Positions 34,519 to 43,680 of a DNA stretch of 64,000 nucleotides are shown piece after piece. The notes beneath the pieces were generated by a model. It had not been told where the DNA came from. It did no database searches and was given only the letters and a program-made list of their open reading frames with translations. This DNA is from Pilimelia columellifera. Its GTDB lineage: Bacteria; Actinomycetota; Actinomycetes; Mycobacteriales; Micromonosporaceae. The translations under genes were made by a program, and so were the position numbers. The stretch's first letter is position 1. Each line of letters starts with the position of its first letter. Location: assembly GCF_039532605.1 (NCBI RefSeq), contig NZ_BAAARY010000014.1, positions 1 to 64,000 on the forward strand, read 5' to 3'.

Positions 34519-35307
34519 ATGACCATGCGGCCGATCCGTATCGCGTTCCAGCTACAGCCCCAGCACATGGACTACCGGACGATCCGACGCGCGGCCGCCC
34601 GGGCCGAGGATCTCGGCGTGGACGTGCTGTTCAACTGGGACCATTTCTACCCGCTCTACGGCGAGCCCGAGGGCAAGCACTTCGAGTGCTGGACGATGTT
34701 GGGGGCCTGGGCGGAGGCGACCACCCGGGTCGAGATCGGCGCGTTGGTGACCTGCAACAGCTACCGCAACCCGGAGCTTCTCGCCGACATGGCCCGGACG
34801 GTCGACAACATCAGCGACGGTCGGCTCATCCTCGGCATCGGCTCGGGCTGGTTCGCCAAGGACTACGCCGAGTACGGGTACGAGTTCGGGACGGCCGGTG
34901 GGCGGCTGGACGATCTGGGCGAGGCGCTGCCGCGGATCGAATCACGGTTGGGCAGGCTGAACCCCGCGCCGACGCGCCGGATTCCGGTGCTGATCGGCGG
35001 CGGCGGCGAGAAGAAGACGCTGCGGCTGGTCGCCAGGCACGCTGACATCTGGCACAGCTTCTCCGACGCCGACACGCTCCGACACAAACTGGCTGTCCTG
35101 GGCCGGCACTGCGCCGAGGTTGGCCGCGACCTCGCCGACATCGAGGTCTCCACCGGCGTGCCGGCCGCCACGGCCAAGCCTGATGACGTCGGCCAGCCGC
35201 TGCGGGAGCTCGGCGTGTCCCTGTTCACCGTCGGTATCGGCGGCCCCGAGCCGGACCTGGCCCCGTTGCAGGAGTGGATCGCCTGGCGCGACCGTGAGAA
35301 CGCCTGA
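34519..35307 (+). CDS. LLM-class F420-dependent oxidoreductase
   Basis: This predicts 262 residues with the luciferase-like monooxygenase barrel: IRIAFQLQPQHMDYRTIRR at the start, DVLFNWDHFYPL, and EIGALVTCNSYRNPELLADM. SDGRLILGIGSGWFAKDYAE and PVLIGGGGEKKTLRLVARHA follow in the later barrel strands. Most actinobacterial members use coenzyme F420 rather than FMN, and the length fits the F420 group. The substrate is unknown. A strong hairpin follows immediately after the stop. Confidence 0.88.
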   Translation: MTMRPIRIAFQLQPQHMDYRTIRRAAARAEDLGVDVLFNWDHFYPLYGEPEGKHFECWTMLGAWAEATTRVEIGALVTCNSYRNPELLADMARTVDNISDGRLILGIGSGWFAKDYAEYGYEFGTAGGRLDDLGEALPRIESRLGRLNPAPTRRIPVLIGGGGEKKTLRLVARHADIWHSFSDADTLRHKLAVLGRHCAEVGRDLADIEVSTGVPAATAKPDDVGQPLRELGVSLFTVGIGGPEPDLAPLQEWIAWRDRENA

Positions 35308-35347
35308 TACGGGGGTGGGCCCCGCCGCTGGACGGCACCCACCCCCG
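35308..35347. terminator. Hairpin between convergent genes
   Basis: ACGGGGGTGGG at 35308-35318 pairs with CCCACCCCCGT at 35337-35347, starting at the base after the oxidoreductase stop and ending six bases before the propeller stop. An 18-base loop separates the arms. It can serve both convergent genes. Confidence 0.8.
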
Positions 35348-35353
35348 TACCGG

Positions 35354-36301
35354 TCAGGCCCGAACGCGCTCGGCGTAGATCCGGTTGTCGGCGCCGTGGA
35401 CGACGACGTATAGCCAGCCGCCCTCGACCGTGGCTGCGGGGCCCGACGCGGTGGCGCCGCCACCGGGAAGCTCCCGCCACTGACCCCAGGTCTGGTTCTG
35501 GGCGGTGTTGCGGTAGATCCGGTTGTCGACGCCGCGGACCACGGCCTCCAACTTCCGGCCGTTGGCCGCCAACGCTGGCGCGCTCGGTGTCGCCCCGCCG
35601 CCAGGGACCTCCGCCCAGCCGCCCCAGCGATTGCCCTGGTAGCGGTTCGTGTAGATCCGGTTGTCGGCGCCGCGGACGGCGACTGTCAACGCCCGGCCCT
35701 GGGATGCGGCAGCCGGCCCGGACAGGGTGGCCCCGCCGCCGGGAACCTCGGCCCAGCCGCCCCAGGCGCCGTCGGCGAACTCATTGATGTAGATCTTGTT
35801 GTCGGTGCCGCGGACCACCGCCCGCAGGCCACCGTCAAACTCGGCGACGGCCGGGGCGTCCGGCGTGGCGCCGCCGCCGGCGATCTCGCCCCAACCACTC
35901 CACGTCGTGCCGCTGTAGCGGTTCGCGTAGATCCGGCTGTCGGTGCCCCGGACGAGCAGGTGGAGCTGTCCGTTGTGGGAGGCGGCGGTCGGGCCGGACA
36001 ACGTGGCCCCGCCGCCGGACACCTCAGCCCAGCCGGTCCAGGTCACCCCGTTGAAGATGTTGCGGTAGATGCGGTTGTCGGTGCCGCGGACGAATACCCA
36101 GGTGTCATCGCCGTGGGTGGTCACGCCGGGAGCGTCCGGGGTGGCGCCGCCGCCCGGCACCTCGCTCCACACCGCGGAACGGGTCAGGGCAGGTCCCGCG
36201 GGGGCCGCCGCGGCAGCGGTGACGCTGACGGCGCCGACGAGGGCGGTGGCGAGGACAGCGGCGGCCAGTTGGCGCGCACCTCGCCTGATCGTGGTCGACA
36301 T
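35354..36301 (-). CDS. Secreted PLL/tachylectin-like beta-propeller
   Basis: This predicts 315 residues from the ATG at 36301 (GAGGGG upstream), with an alanine-rich signal peptide (LATALVGAVSVTAAAAA). The mature protein consists of about six repeats of some 48 residues. Each repeat has a W(S/T/G)GW.E(V/I).GGGAT patch, an alanine-rich strand and VRG.DN(R/K)IY. Such repeats fold as a small propeller of the PLL or tachylectin-2 lectin type. A carbohydrate-binding role outside the cell is inferred. No catalytic residues are seen. Confidence 0.8.
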   Translation of the reverse strand: MSTTIRRGARQLAAAVLATALVGAVSVTAAAAAPAGPALTRSAVWSEVPGGGATPDAPGVTTHGDDTWVFVRGTDNRIYRNIFNGVTWTGWAEVSGGGATLSGPTAASHNGQLHLLVRGTDSRIYANRYSGTTWSGWGEIAGGGATPDAPAVAEFDGGLRAVVRGTDNKIYINEFADGAWGGWAEVPGGGATLSGPAAASQGRALTVAVRGADNRIYTNRYQGNRWGGWAEVPGGGATPSAPALAANGRKLEAVVRGVDNRIYRNTAQNQTWGQWRELPGGGATASGPAATVEGGWLYVVVHGADNRIYAERVRA

Positions 36302-36396
36302 TGGAGTCCCCTCTTCGATGGATGGCAGCCGATCGACGGCCCACCTCCTCCATCGTGCACGGTGGGACGCTGGGTGGTCCCACGTTGTGCCAAGGA

Positions 36397-36909
36397 TCAT
36401 GGCGTCGTCTCAGCCGATCCCAGTCGCCTGGACGCGGCGAGGAAGGCCGCGGCGTGTTCGACGGCGGCGACCTGCTCGGAACGCCAACGCCGCGGCTGTG
36501 GGTCGGTGGCAGCGCAGATGCCGACCACGTCGCCGTTGCGGTCACGGACGGGGCAACCCAGGTAGGCGCCGATGCCGAGCAACCGGATGGGGGCGTCGGC
36601 GGGAAGGTTGGCGTCGTGGTGGACGTCGTCGACGATGTGCACGGTCCCGCTGGCGAAGATCACACCGGCCAGGGTCGACGACAGCGGCGCCGCCCGCAGC
36701 AACAGCGCGTCAGGCGGGGCGCCGTAGGCGCCGACGAGCCGGAGGAGGTCGCCGACCCGCAGCAACACCCATGCCGTCGGCGCCTGCGCTGCCAGCGCGA
36801 TGAGCGCGGCCAGGTGGTCGCAGGCATGGTCGTCAGCGGGATCCCGGGCTACGTCTACCGCCGCCGGCTGTGGCCGCTGGCCTACTGGAACGTCATTCAC
36901 GATCGTCAT
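36397..36909 (-). CDS. GAF-domain protein
   Basis: This predicts 170 residues from the ATG at 36909 with GGGAG upstream. Nearly the whole protein is one GAF domain: strand SGTVHIVDDVHHDANLP, then RLLGIGAYLGCPVRDRNGDV and VGICAATDPQPRRW. No output domain is attached. Stand-alone GAF proteins of this type bind small molecules or act with separate kinases. It lies between the propeller and the hydrolase genes on the same strand, but spacing over 90 bp gives no clear operon. Confidence 0.82.
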   Translation of the reverse strand: MTIVNDVPVGQRPQPAAVDVARDPADDHACDHLAALIALAAQAPTAWVLLRVGDLLRLVGAYGAPPDALLLRAAPLSSTLAGVIFASGTVHIVDDVHHDANLPADAPIRLLGIGAYLGCPVRDRNGDVVGICAATDPQPRRWRSEQVAAVEHAAAFLAASRRLGSAETTP

Positions 36910-37018
36910 CGCTCCCGGTCAACGCGTTCTGTCCCACGCTCAACCATGACCGGCGGGCGCTCCCGCTGGGCGCCGACGGGCGCCGACGCCCGCTCACGGT
37001 ACGGGCCGGCGGGAGCGA

Positions 37019-37771
37019 TCAGCCGAGGAACTCCTCCAGCAGCGTGGCCAGCCGGACCGGCGTCTCGAACATCGCGTAGTGCCCGGCGTTGGCCAGCACG
37101 TCCATCGATGCCTTCGGGTAGTGGCGCAGCCAGGTCCCTTCCATCGCCGATGCTCCGAGCGCCGGGTCGTGCTCGCCGACGACGGCGAGCGCCGGGACGT
37201 CGGCGCCGGCGATCTCGGCGGAGAAGTCGGTGTCCGCCCAGGCCCGCAGGTAGTCCGCGAACGCCGCGGGGTCGCTGTGGGCGACCGAGAACGCGACCAT
37301 CGTGTCGAGCCACCATCCGCTGAGCCGGTTGCCGGTGGTGAGGTCGAGAATCTGGCGGCGGTTGGCCGGGTCGGCGGCGGCCCCGTCGAACAACGCGCGA
37401 GCGTCGGGGTCGAACGGCACCCCGCTGGCCGGGACCGGGCTGATGCCGGCGATCCGCTGAACCCGGTCGGGGGCGTCGGCGTAGACGCGCTGGGCCGCCA
37501 TCCCGCCCATCGAGTGTCCGACGACGCTGAACTCGTCCCAGCCGAGCTGGTCAGCCAGCGCCAGCGCGTCCGCGCTGATCTCGGACATGGTGTGGGCGCC
37601 GGTCTCGGCACGCCGACGTCCGTAGCCGCGGTATTCGAGGAAGGCGTAGCTGAATCGATTCGGGTCGATCAGATCGACGAGCGGCCCCCAGCCGTCCGCG
37701 GCGCCGATCCAGCCGTTGAGGGCGATGACATGTCGCGGGCCGTCGCCGCGTCGAAGATGAGCGATCGCCAT
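37019..37771 (-). CDS. Alpha/beta hydrolase
   Basis: This predicts 250 residues from the ATG at 37771 (GGAGGAG upstream). The nucleophile elbow is GHSMGG with Ser87; the acid is in GEHDPALG and the histidine in NAGHYAMFE, giving a full triad. The cap region (DPDARALFDGAAADPANRRQ) is helical. It belongs to the large esterase/C-C hydrolase group and the substrate is unknown. It is cytosolic, with no signal peptide. Confidence 0.88.
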   Translation of the reverse strand: MAIAHLRRGDGPRHVIALNGWIGAADGWGPLVDLIDPNRFSYAFLEYRGYGRRRAETGAHTMSEISADALALADQLGWDEFSVVGHSMGGMAAQRVYADAPDRVQRIAGISPVPASGVPFDPDARALFDGAAADPANRRQILDLTTGNRLSGWWLDTMVAFSVAHSDPAAFADYLRAWADTDFSAEIAGADVPALAVVGEHDPALGASAMEGTWLRHYPKASMDVLANAGHYAMFETPVRLATLLEEFLG

Positions 37772-38111
37772 GGGTCTCCTCCGAGCTGCCAAAGCCCGCA
37801 TTATCCCAGCGCTTGGCAGGAAAGGGAATACACCAGTCGGGCATCCGACAATTGCAGTGACGCAACGCCGTCGAACAATCACGATAGGCGTCAATAGCGG
37901 GCCGCCGGCGCGACCGGCCGCCGGGACCGAGCCAAGCTGTCTCCACGACGGCGTGACGCGGACCGCCGGTCAGCCGAACAGGGGGCTGCCGCTGACGCGA
38001 GGCGGCTGTTGGGTGGGCAGCCGCGCCTCGCGGAGACGGTGGGCCCGCGGGCTGGTCCCCTCGGCCGGCCCGCGGGCGCGCCAGCCGGCCCGGCGCCCGT
38101 AAGGAGGCACC
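37772..38111. other. 340-bp intergenic region, hairpin-rich
   Basis: This gap lies between the divergent hydrolase and metalloprotease genes and must carry both promoters. I see no RNA gene. From 38041 to 38077 there is a GC-rich inverted repeat: CCCGCGGG occurs twice, about 17 bp apart, and the leader ends with GTAAGGAGG, the metalloprotease ribosome site. A structured 5' leader is possible. Confidence 0.4.
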
Positions 38112-39041
38112 ATGAGCCAGTCTCCCGCTCTTTCGGCCGGCGCGACGAACTGGTGCGCCACGATGCCGGTGCACCGGCACCTGCTCGACACCGATCCGCT
38201 CTACGCCCAGACGCGCAGCGAGATCGAGAGCTTCACCTATGTCCGGCGCGGGCGCGGCCGGCTCGGCGGCCGACCGGTCGTCGTCATCCCCGTCGCCGTC
38301 CACGTCGTGTGGAACAGCGAGGCGCAGAACATCTCCGACGCCCAGATCCGCAGCCAGATCGACGTCCTCAACGCCGACTTCCGTGCCACCAACCCTGACC
38401 GCGCCGGCGTCCCGCCGGTCTGGGCGGACCGGGTCGGCGACGCCCGGGTCGAGTTCATCCTGGCCAGCCGCGACCCCGCCGGGCGGCCAACCAGCGGGGT
38501 CACCCGCACTCACACCACCACCCGGGCCTTCGGCAGCGACGACGCGATGAAGCTCGCCCGGCGCGGCGGCACGGACGCCTGGCCCAGCGACCGGTACCTC
38601 AACATCTGGGTGTGCCAGCTCAGCGGCGGGCTGCTCGGCTACGCGCAGTTCCCCGGTGGGCCGCCGGAGACCGACGGGGTGGTCCTGCTGCACACCGCGA
38701 CCGGGACGCTCGGCACCGCCTCGGCGCCATTCGATCTGGGCCGCACCGCCACCCACGAGGTGGGGCACTGGCTGAACCTTCGGCATATCTGGGGCGACGA
38801 CGGCGAAGGGTGCAGCGGCACCGACTTCGTCGCCGACACCCCGAACCAGGGCGGGCCGAACCTCGGCAAGCCGACGTTCCCGCAGTTGTCGTGCGGCAAC
38901 GCCCCCGACGGAGACATGTTCATGAACTACATGGATTACACCGACGACGCGGCAATGGTTTGCTACACAAAGGGCCAGGTCGAGAGGATGGACGCCTGCC
39001 TTGAAGGGGCACGGTCCTCGTTCATCCACCCGCACCGCTAA
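38112..39041 (+). CDS. Pappalysin/cytophagalysin-type zinc metalloprotease (M43)
   Basis: This predicts 309 residues with TAAGGAGG upstream of the ATG. The zinc site is HEVGHWLNLRHIWGD (metzincin HExxHxxxxxH) and the Met-turn is MNYMDYTDD, as in peptidase family M43. Cysteines near the active site (CSGTD, LSCG) match the family. A propeptide-like segment (IPVAVHVVWN) leads in. Most relatives are secreted, yet no signal peptide is visible from this start; the protein may be exported otherwise or the start may be further upstream. Confidence 0.9.
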   Translation: MSQSPALSAGATNWCATMPVHRHLLDTDPLYAQTRSEIESFTYVRRGRGRLGGRPVVVIPVAVHVVWNSEAQNISDAQIRSQIDVLNADFRATNPDRAGVPPVWADRVGDARVEFILASRDPAGRPTSGVTRTHTTTRAFGSDDAMKLARRGGTDAWPSDRYLNIWVCQLSGGLLGYAQFPGGPPETDGVVLLHTATGTLGTASAPFDLGRTATHEVGHWLNLRHIWGDDGEGCSGTDFVADTPNQGGPNLGKPTFPQLSCGNAPDGDMFMNYMDYTDDAAMVCYTKGQVERMDACLEGARSSFIHPHR

Positions 39042-39065
39042 GACCATTGCTCATAAGAGGCAAAG

Positions 39066-39375
39066 ATGAGTTGACGACCAGATCTCTGACTTCGCCGTGC
39101 CTGAGTGGCGGTATCGCACGTTCGCCTCAATGCTGCTGAGTCGGATGGGCCTGCCCGAGGCTGAGGCTGAGCAGGAAGCCGCTGACCGTACGCGGCTCAC
39201 AACGCTTCCCCGGTTCGCCACGCACATCGAGCTACACAGAGCGCTCATGATGGTCCGCCACTGCGACAGGGACCGAGGAACCAGTTACGCCCGTGCCGCT
39301 CTTGACAAGCTGCCACCCGAGAAGCGATCACTGAGCCTGAAGCTCATGATGGCCGAGATCTACACGGACACTTGA
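39066..39375 (+). pseudogene. Small hypothetical protein, start region frameshifted
   Basis: Translation from the GTG at 39097 gives 92 helical residues (WRYRTFASMLLSRMGLPEAE; TSYARAALDKLPPEK). Coding-like sequence extends upstream (DDQISDFAVPEWRY), and an ATG at 39066 with AAGAGG ahead of it would start the natural reading MSDDQ, except that one extra T puts it out of frame. So the gene is probably broken by a single-base insertion, or it now starts at 39097. The sequence around it is of lower GC than its neighbours. Family not recognised. Confidence 0.45.
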
Positions 39376-39484
39376 CGCAGGACAGATCTCTAGCCCGCTA
39401 GCCTTGCTGGAGGCCGCCCACATAACTGTAACGAGAAATGAACAAGCCCCTGACCGTCAGCCAGGGACCTAATTCTGTCAGCGA

Positions 39485-39943
39485 CTATTCAGGGGCCTTG
39501 AAAAGCTCCGCTTCCTTCGCCGCCCTACCGCCCTTGGACACCTGATCCTGCATCCACGTTCGGTAAGCGACGATGACTTCCTTAGGCACGCGACCCTTAG
39601 GAGCCACCTCACGAGCCTGATAGTGCTCAGCCGCCCATGCCCGCACGGCAGCGAGCTCAGCGGCCTTTCGCTCCTTGTCAGCCTTTTCCTCCGCCACGTC
39701 TTCTGAACTTCTACGGACCCGCCTGCCACCGTCGCCCGTAGAGCCTTCAGCGCGGCCGGAGGCACCCCGGACCACCCCGGTAGCGACGCCAGCCTCAATG
39801 TACTTCGTGAGGAAGTTCCTCAACTCGTGCTCTTCACGCTCCGTCAGGTCTACCTCATAGGTCCGCCCGTCGAAAGCGAAGGGAACAGTGCTTGCCCCGA
39901 TCTCGCCACTGATGTCGCTAACAAACATGATCTGCTTGGCCAT
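39485..39943 (-). CDS. Lsr2-family nucleoid protein, divergent paralogue
   Basis: This predicts 152 residues from the ATG at 39943. The N-terminal oligomerisation domain follows Lsr2 (MAKQIMFVSDISGE, then VPFAFDGRTYEVDLTEREEH and LRNFLTKYIEAG). A charged linker leads to a C-terminal DNA-binding domain (VRAWAAEHYQAREV, then KGRVPKEVIVAY). Canonical Lsr2 carries RGR in the AT-hook-like motif; here it is KGR, and the spacing before it is longer. Such variants are typical of mobile elements and silence AT-rich foreign DNA or modulate host Lsr2. The surrounding 39,040-40,180 DNA is itself relatively AT-rich. Confidence 0.82.
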   Translation of the reverse strand: MAKQIMFVSDISGEIGASTVPFAFDGRTYEVDLTEREEHELRNFLTKYIEAGVATGVVRGASGRAEGSTGDGGRRVRRSSEDVAEEKADKERKAAELAAVRAWAAEHYQAREVAPKGRVPKEVIVAYRTWMQDQVSKGGRAAKEAELFKAPE

Positions 39944-40182
39944 GAGCGCGATCATAACCTATGCCCTACTACGAGAAGGTGACGGGCGTAGGAGCCTGGG
40001 GATGCCTCAGGCGCGCTGAAGGATCTTGAAGTTTCACTTCGGTCACTGCCGTAACCTCGGGCAAGGAACCGAGACGGAAGTCATCTCAAAACGGACTTTT
40101 GTGCTTGCTTCGCCCTCGGCGGAATAGTTTCATAGGACTCTTACATCTGCCGAGGCCCCGACTGGACCGCTGGGAGGCGCTC

Positions 40183-40503
40183 ATGAGTCGATCCGCCGTC
40201 CTGCCCCCGTCGCTGTTCCGACGCTGGGTCCACGTTCGGGAGGAGGACGCGCACGGCGTCCTAGTCTACCGCCCCGCGGACCACCCGATTGCGCCCGCCC
40301 GCGGCCGCGATGGCCTGGAGTTCCGGCCCGATGGCACGCTCACCGTGTTCTCTTCCGGACCGGTCGACTCCCCCGTCGGCCGGGACGGCGTTTGGCGGGC
40401 CGAGCCGAACGGCGCGCTGGCCCTCAGCCACCCCGGCGGCGGCGACGAACGCTTCCAGATCGTCGACATCGACCAGGACCAGCTCCGGCTGCGCCCGGCC
40501 TGA
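40183..40503 (+). CDS. Small hypothetical beta-rich protein
   Basis: This predicts 106 residues from the ATG at 40183 with GGGAGG upstream. Segments GLEFRPDGTLTVFSSGPVD, GVWRAEPNGALALSHP and ERFQIVDIDQDQLRLRP suggest a small antiparallel beta barrel of the kind seen in lipocalin-like or META-like proteins. No signal peptide. Its stop codon directly abuts the stop of tex on the other strand, with no space for a separate terminator. Function unknown. Confidence 0.6.
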   Translation: MSRSAVLPPSLFRRWVHVREEDAHGVLVYRPADHPIAPARGRDGLEFRPDGTLTVFSSGPVDSPVGRDGVWRAEPNGALALSHPGGGDERFQIVDIDQDQLRLRPA

Positions 40504-42906
40504 TCACGCCAGGCCGGCGCGTCGGAGCGCGTCCGCCATCGGACCAGTCGCCGGTGGCGCCGGGCGCTGCGACGACTGACGCGGGGCGCCGCCCTGACCG
40601 GAGCGCGCCTGGCCGCCGGTCGCGCCACCGCGTCCTCGCGTACGTCCCGGGTCGGCGTCGCCGCGCCGGGGCTGGCCGGCACCCCGCTCGCCGCCGTCGT
40701 CACGCCGCCCGCCGCCGCGCGCACCGGGAGCCCCCTCGTCAAGGCGCATGGTGAGACCGATCCGCTTACGGACGGCGTCCACCTCCAGCACCCGGACCCT
40801 GACAATGTCGCCAGGCTTGACCACGTCGCGCGGCTCCTGCACGAAGGTGTTCGACAGCGCCGAGATGTGGACCAGGCCGTCCTGGTGCACGCCGATGTCG
40901 ACGAACGCCCCGAACGCGGCGACGTTGGTCACCACGCCTTCCAGCACCATGCCCTCGCGCAGGTCAGCGAGGGTCTCCACGCCGTCAGCGAAAGCGGCGG
41001 TGCGGAACGCCGGGCGCGGGTCCCGACCCGGCTTCTCCAGTTCGGCGAGGATGTCGGTGACAGTCGGCAGTCCGAAGTGCTCGTCGACGAACGTCTGCGG
41101 ACGCAGTCCACGCAGCAGCGACCCGTTGCCGATGAGCCCGCCGATGTCGGTGCCGGCTGCGGCGACGATGCGCCGCACGACCGGGTACGCCTCGGGGTGG
41201 ACCCCGGAGGTGTCCAGCGGATTATCGCCGTCGCGGATACGCAGGAAGCCCGCGCACTGCTCGAACGCCTTCGGACCCAGCCTGGAGACCTTGGACAGGC
41301 CGGCACGGGAGCGGAACGGGCCGTTGGCGTCCCGGTAGGACACGATGTTCTCCGCCAACGTCGGGGTGATGCCCGAGACCCGGGCCAGCAGCGGCGCCGA
41401 GGCGGTGTTGAGGTCGACACCCACCCCGTTGACGCAGTCCTCGACGACGGCGTCCAGCGACCGCGAGAGCTTGCTCTCGGCCAGGTCGTGCTGGTATTGG
41501 CCCACACCGATCGACTTCGGATCGATCTTGACGAGTTCGGCGAGCGGGTCCTGCAACCGCCGGGCGATCGACACCGCCCCACGCAGCGACACGTCCAGCT
41601 CCGGCAGCTCCTGGCTGGCGTAGGCGGACGCGGAGTACACCGAGGCGCCGGCCTCCGACACCATCACCTTAATCAACGACAGCTCCGGGTGGCGGCTCAG
41701 CAGGTCGGCGGCGAGCCGGTCGGTCTCCCGCGAGGCCGTGCCGTTGCCGATGGCGACCAGATCCACCTTGTGCTTCGCGGCCAAGGCCGCCAGGACAGCG
41801 ATCGACTGGTCCCACTGCTTACGCGGCTCGTGCGGGAAGATCGTAGCGGTGTCGACGACCTTGCCGGTGGCGTCCACGACGGCCACCTTGACGCCGGTCC
41901 GCAGCCCCGGGTCCAGGCCCATCGTCGACCGGGCCCCGGCCGGGGCTGCCAGCAGCAGGTCGCGCAGGTTCGCCGCGAACACCCGCACCGCCTCGTCCTC
42001 AGCGGTCTGCCACAGCCGGGCCCGCACATCGATGCCCAGGTGCACCAGAACCCGGGTCCGCCAGGTCCAGCGCACCGAGTCCAGCAGCCAACGGTCGGCG
42101 GGCCGACCGGCGTCGGCGACGCCGACGTGGGTGGCGATGATCCGCTCGTAGTCGCTGCGCTCCCCCGCCGGGGTGGGCTCGGCGTCCGGCTCCAACGTGA
42201 CGTCCAGGATGCCGTCCTTCTCGCCCCGGAACAGGGCCAGCGCCCGGTGCGAGGGCACCTTGACGAACGGCTCGGCGAACTCGAAGTAGTCGGCGAACTT
42301 CGCGCCCTCGGTCTCCTTGCCGGCACGCACCCGGGAGGTGAGCCGCCCACGGGTCCACATCCGCTCGCGCAGCGTGCCGATGAGGTCGGCGTCCTCGGCG
42401 AACCGCTCGACCAGGATCGCCCGGGCGCCGTCGAGCGCGGCCGCGGCGTCGGCCACCGACACGTCCGGGTTCACGTACGCCTGCGCCGCCACCGCCGGCT
42501 CCAGCGCCGGGTCGGCCAGCAGGGCCAGCGCCAACGGCTCCAGCCCAGCCTCGCGCGCGATCTGCGCCTTCGTCCGCCGTTTGGGCTTGAACGGCAGGTA
42601 GATGTCCTCCAGCCGGGCCTTGGAGTCGGCGGCCATGATCTGGGCCTGTAACGGCTCGTCCAGCTTGCCCTGGGTCCGGATCGACTCGAGGATCGCCGTG
42701 CGACGGTCCTCCATCTCCCGCAGGTACCGCAGCCGCTCCTCCAGCGCCCGGAGTTGGATGTCGTCCAGCGAACCGGTGACTTCCTTGCGGTAACGGGCGA
42801 TGAACGGCACGGTCGAACCGCCGTCCAGCAGGTTCACGGCGGCCTGGACCTGGCGCTGGGCCACACCCAGCTCCTCGGCGATGCGCTGATCGATGCTGAT
42901 GGTCAC
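40504..42906 (-). CDS. tex: Tex family transcription/RNA-binding protein
   Basis: This predicts 800 residues from a GTG at 42906. In order it has the helical N-terminal Tex domain (QRIAEELGVAQRQVQAAVNL), the YqgF-like RNase-H fold (GLDPGLRTGVKVAVVD), the helix-hairpin-helix (VSGITPTLAENIVSYRD) and an S1 domain (GVVTNVAAFGAFVDIGVHQD). A tail of about 75 residues rich in Gly and Arg ends the protein, and probably adds RNA affinity. Tex binds nucleic acid and influences transcription; its enzymatic role is not settled. Confidence 0.93.
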   Translation of the reverse strand: MTISIDQRIAEELGVAQRQVQAAVNLLDGGSTVPFIARYRKEVTGSLDDIQLRALEERLRYLREMEDRRTAILESIRTQGKLDEPLQAQIMAADSKARLEDIYLPFKPKRRTKAQIAREAGLEPLALALLADPALEPAVAAQAYVNPDVSVADAAAALDGARAILVERFAEDADLIGTLRERMWTRGRLTSRVRAGKETEGAKFADYFEFAEPFVKVPSHRALALFRGEKDGILDVTLEPDAEPTPAGERSDYERIIATHVGVADAGRPADRWLLDSVRWTWRTRVLVHLGIDVRARLWQTAEDEAVRVFAANLRDLLLAAPAGARSTMGLDPGLRTGVKVAVVDATGKVVDTATIFPHEPRKQWDQSIAVLAALAAKHKVDLVAIGNGTASRETDRLAADLLSRHPELSLIKVMVSEAGASVYSASAYASQELPELDVSLRGAVSIARRLQDPLAELVKIDPKSIGVGQYQHDLAESKLSRSLDAVVEDCVNGVGVDLNTASAPLLARVSGITPTLAENIVSYRDANGPFRSRAGLSKVSRLGPKAFEQCAGFLRIRDGDNPLDTSGVHPEAYPVVRRIVAAAGTDIGGLIGNGSLLRGLRPQTFVDEHFGLPTVTDILAELEKPGRDPRPAFRTAAFADGVETLADLREGMVLEGVVTNVAAFGAFVDIGVHQDGLVHISALSNTFVQEPRDVVKPGDIVRVRVLEVDAVRKRIGLTMRLDEGAPGARGGGRRDDGGERGAGQPRRGDADPGRTRGRGGATGGQARSGQGGAPRQSSQRPAPPATGPMADALRRAGLA

Positions 42907-42992
42907 GATCAACCATTGTGCCGCCAGCCGCCTCCGATGTCGCGCGGGCACCCCGGGGACGCGCCACGCTCACCCGTGCGGCTGCCGACGCC

Positions 42993-43604
42993 TCAGGCCG
43001 CCAGCTCCCGCACTGCGCGCTCGATGTCGACGCTGTCGAGCCAACCCTTGTGGGTCACCTTCCCAGAGGCGTCGATAAGCACATAGACGCTCTGCTCGAC
43101 GACGCCGAACCGCCGCCAAAGAACACCACCGGAGTCGTTGACCTGCGGCAACGCGGAAATCTCGGTGTCGTCGACGAACTCGCGCATCTCCTTGGCGTCC
43201 CCGAGGCCGGCGACGCCAAGGACGCTCACCCGACCCTGGTAGCGGTCGGCGAGATCCATGACCGTGGGCGCCTGGCCGGCGCAGGTCGCGCAGAACGGCG
43301 CCCAGAACCACAGCATCGCCGGCTTGCCGGCAAGGCTCGCGCCGTCGAAGTCCCGACCGTCGAGGGTCCGCCCGGAGAACCGCAGCACCGTCGCCGGCGC
43401 CGCCGACGCGCCTCCGGTCGCCGACGCCTCGCCGGACGGGACGGCGGCGCGCTCGCCGCTCGCCGGCTCGGTGGCGCCCGGCTCCGGCCCGGCGCAGCCG
43501 GTGACCCCGGCGAGCGCCACCATGACCAGCGCGACCAGCCACCGGCGGCCGGCGGCCAGGCGCCCGGCGCCAGCGAGACGGGGACCCGGCATGGGTCGGG
43601 GCAC
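42993..43604 (-). CDS. TlpA-like thioredoxin-fold lipoprotein
   Basis: This predicts 203 residues from a GTG at 43604 with GGAGG upstream. A type II signal peptide ends at a lipobox (ALAGVTGC), so the protein is tethered outside the membrane. The thioredoxin fold carries WFWAPFCATCAG, with a CxxC active site. The plan matches TlpA/ResA and the mycobacterial DsbE-like proteins that reduce or isomerise exported thiols. It is followed on the same strand by no partner; cytochrome-maturation genes are not in the window. Confidence 0.88.
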   Translation of the reverse strand: MPRPMPGPRLAGAGRLAAGRRWLVALVMVALAGVTGCAGPEPGATEPASGERAAVPSGEASATGGASAAPATVLRFSGRTLDGRDFDGASLAGKPAMLWFWAPFCATCAGQAPTVMDLADRYQGRVSVLGVAGLGDAKEMREFVDDTEISALPQVNDSGGVLWRRFGVVEQSVYVLIDASGKVTHKGWLDSVDIERAVRELAA

Positions 43605-43680
43605 AGCGCACCTCCGGAGTTGATGGATGACCAACATCGCGTGGTACGTGCAGGGAAACCGCATCGGTTCACCCTGCTGA

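Noticed and set aside
39444..39470. Hairpin after the small gene at 39375
   Set aside because: Only a five-base stem (CCCTG/CAGGG) with a nine-base loop; too weak to call a terminator.
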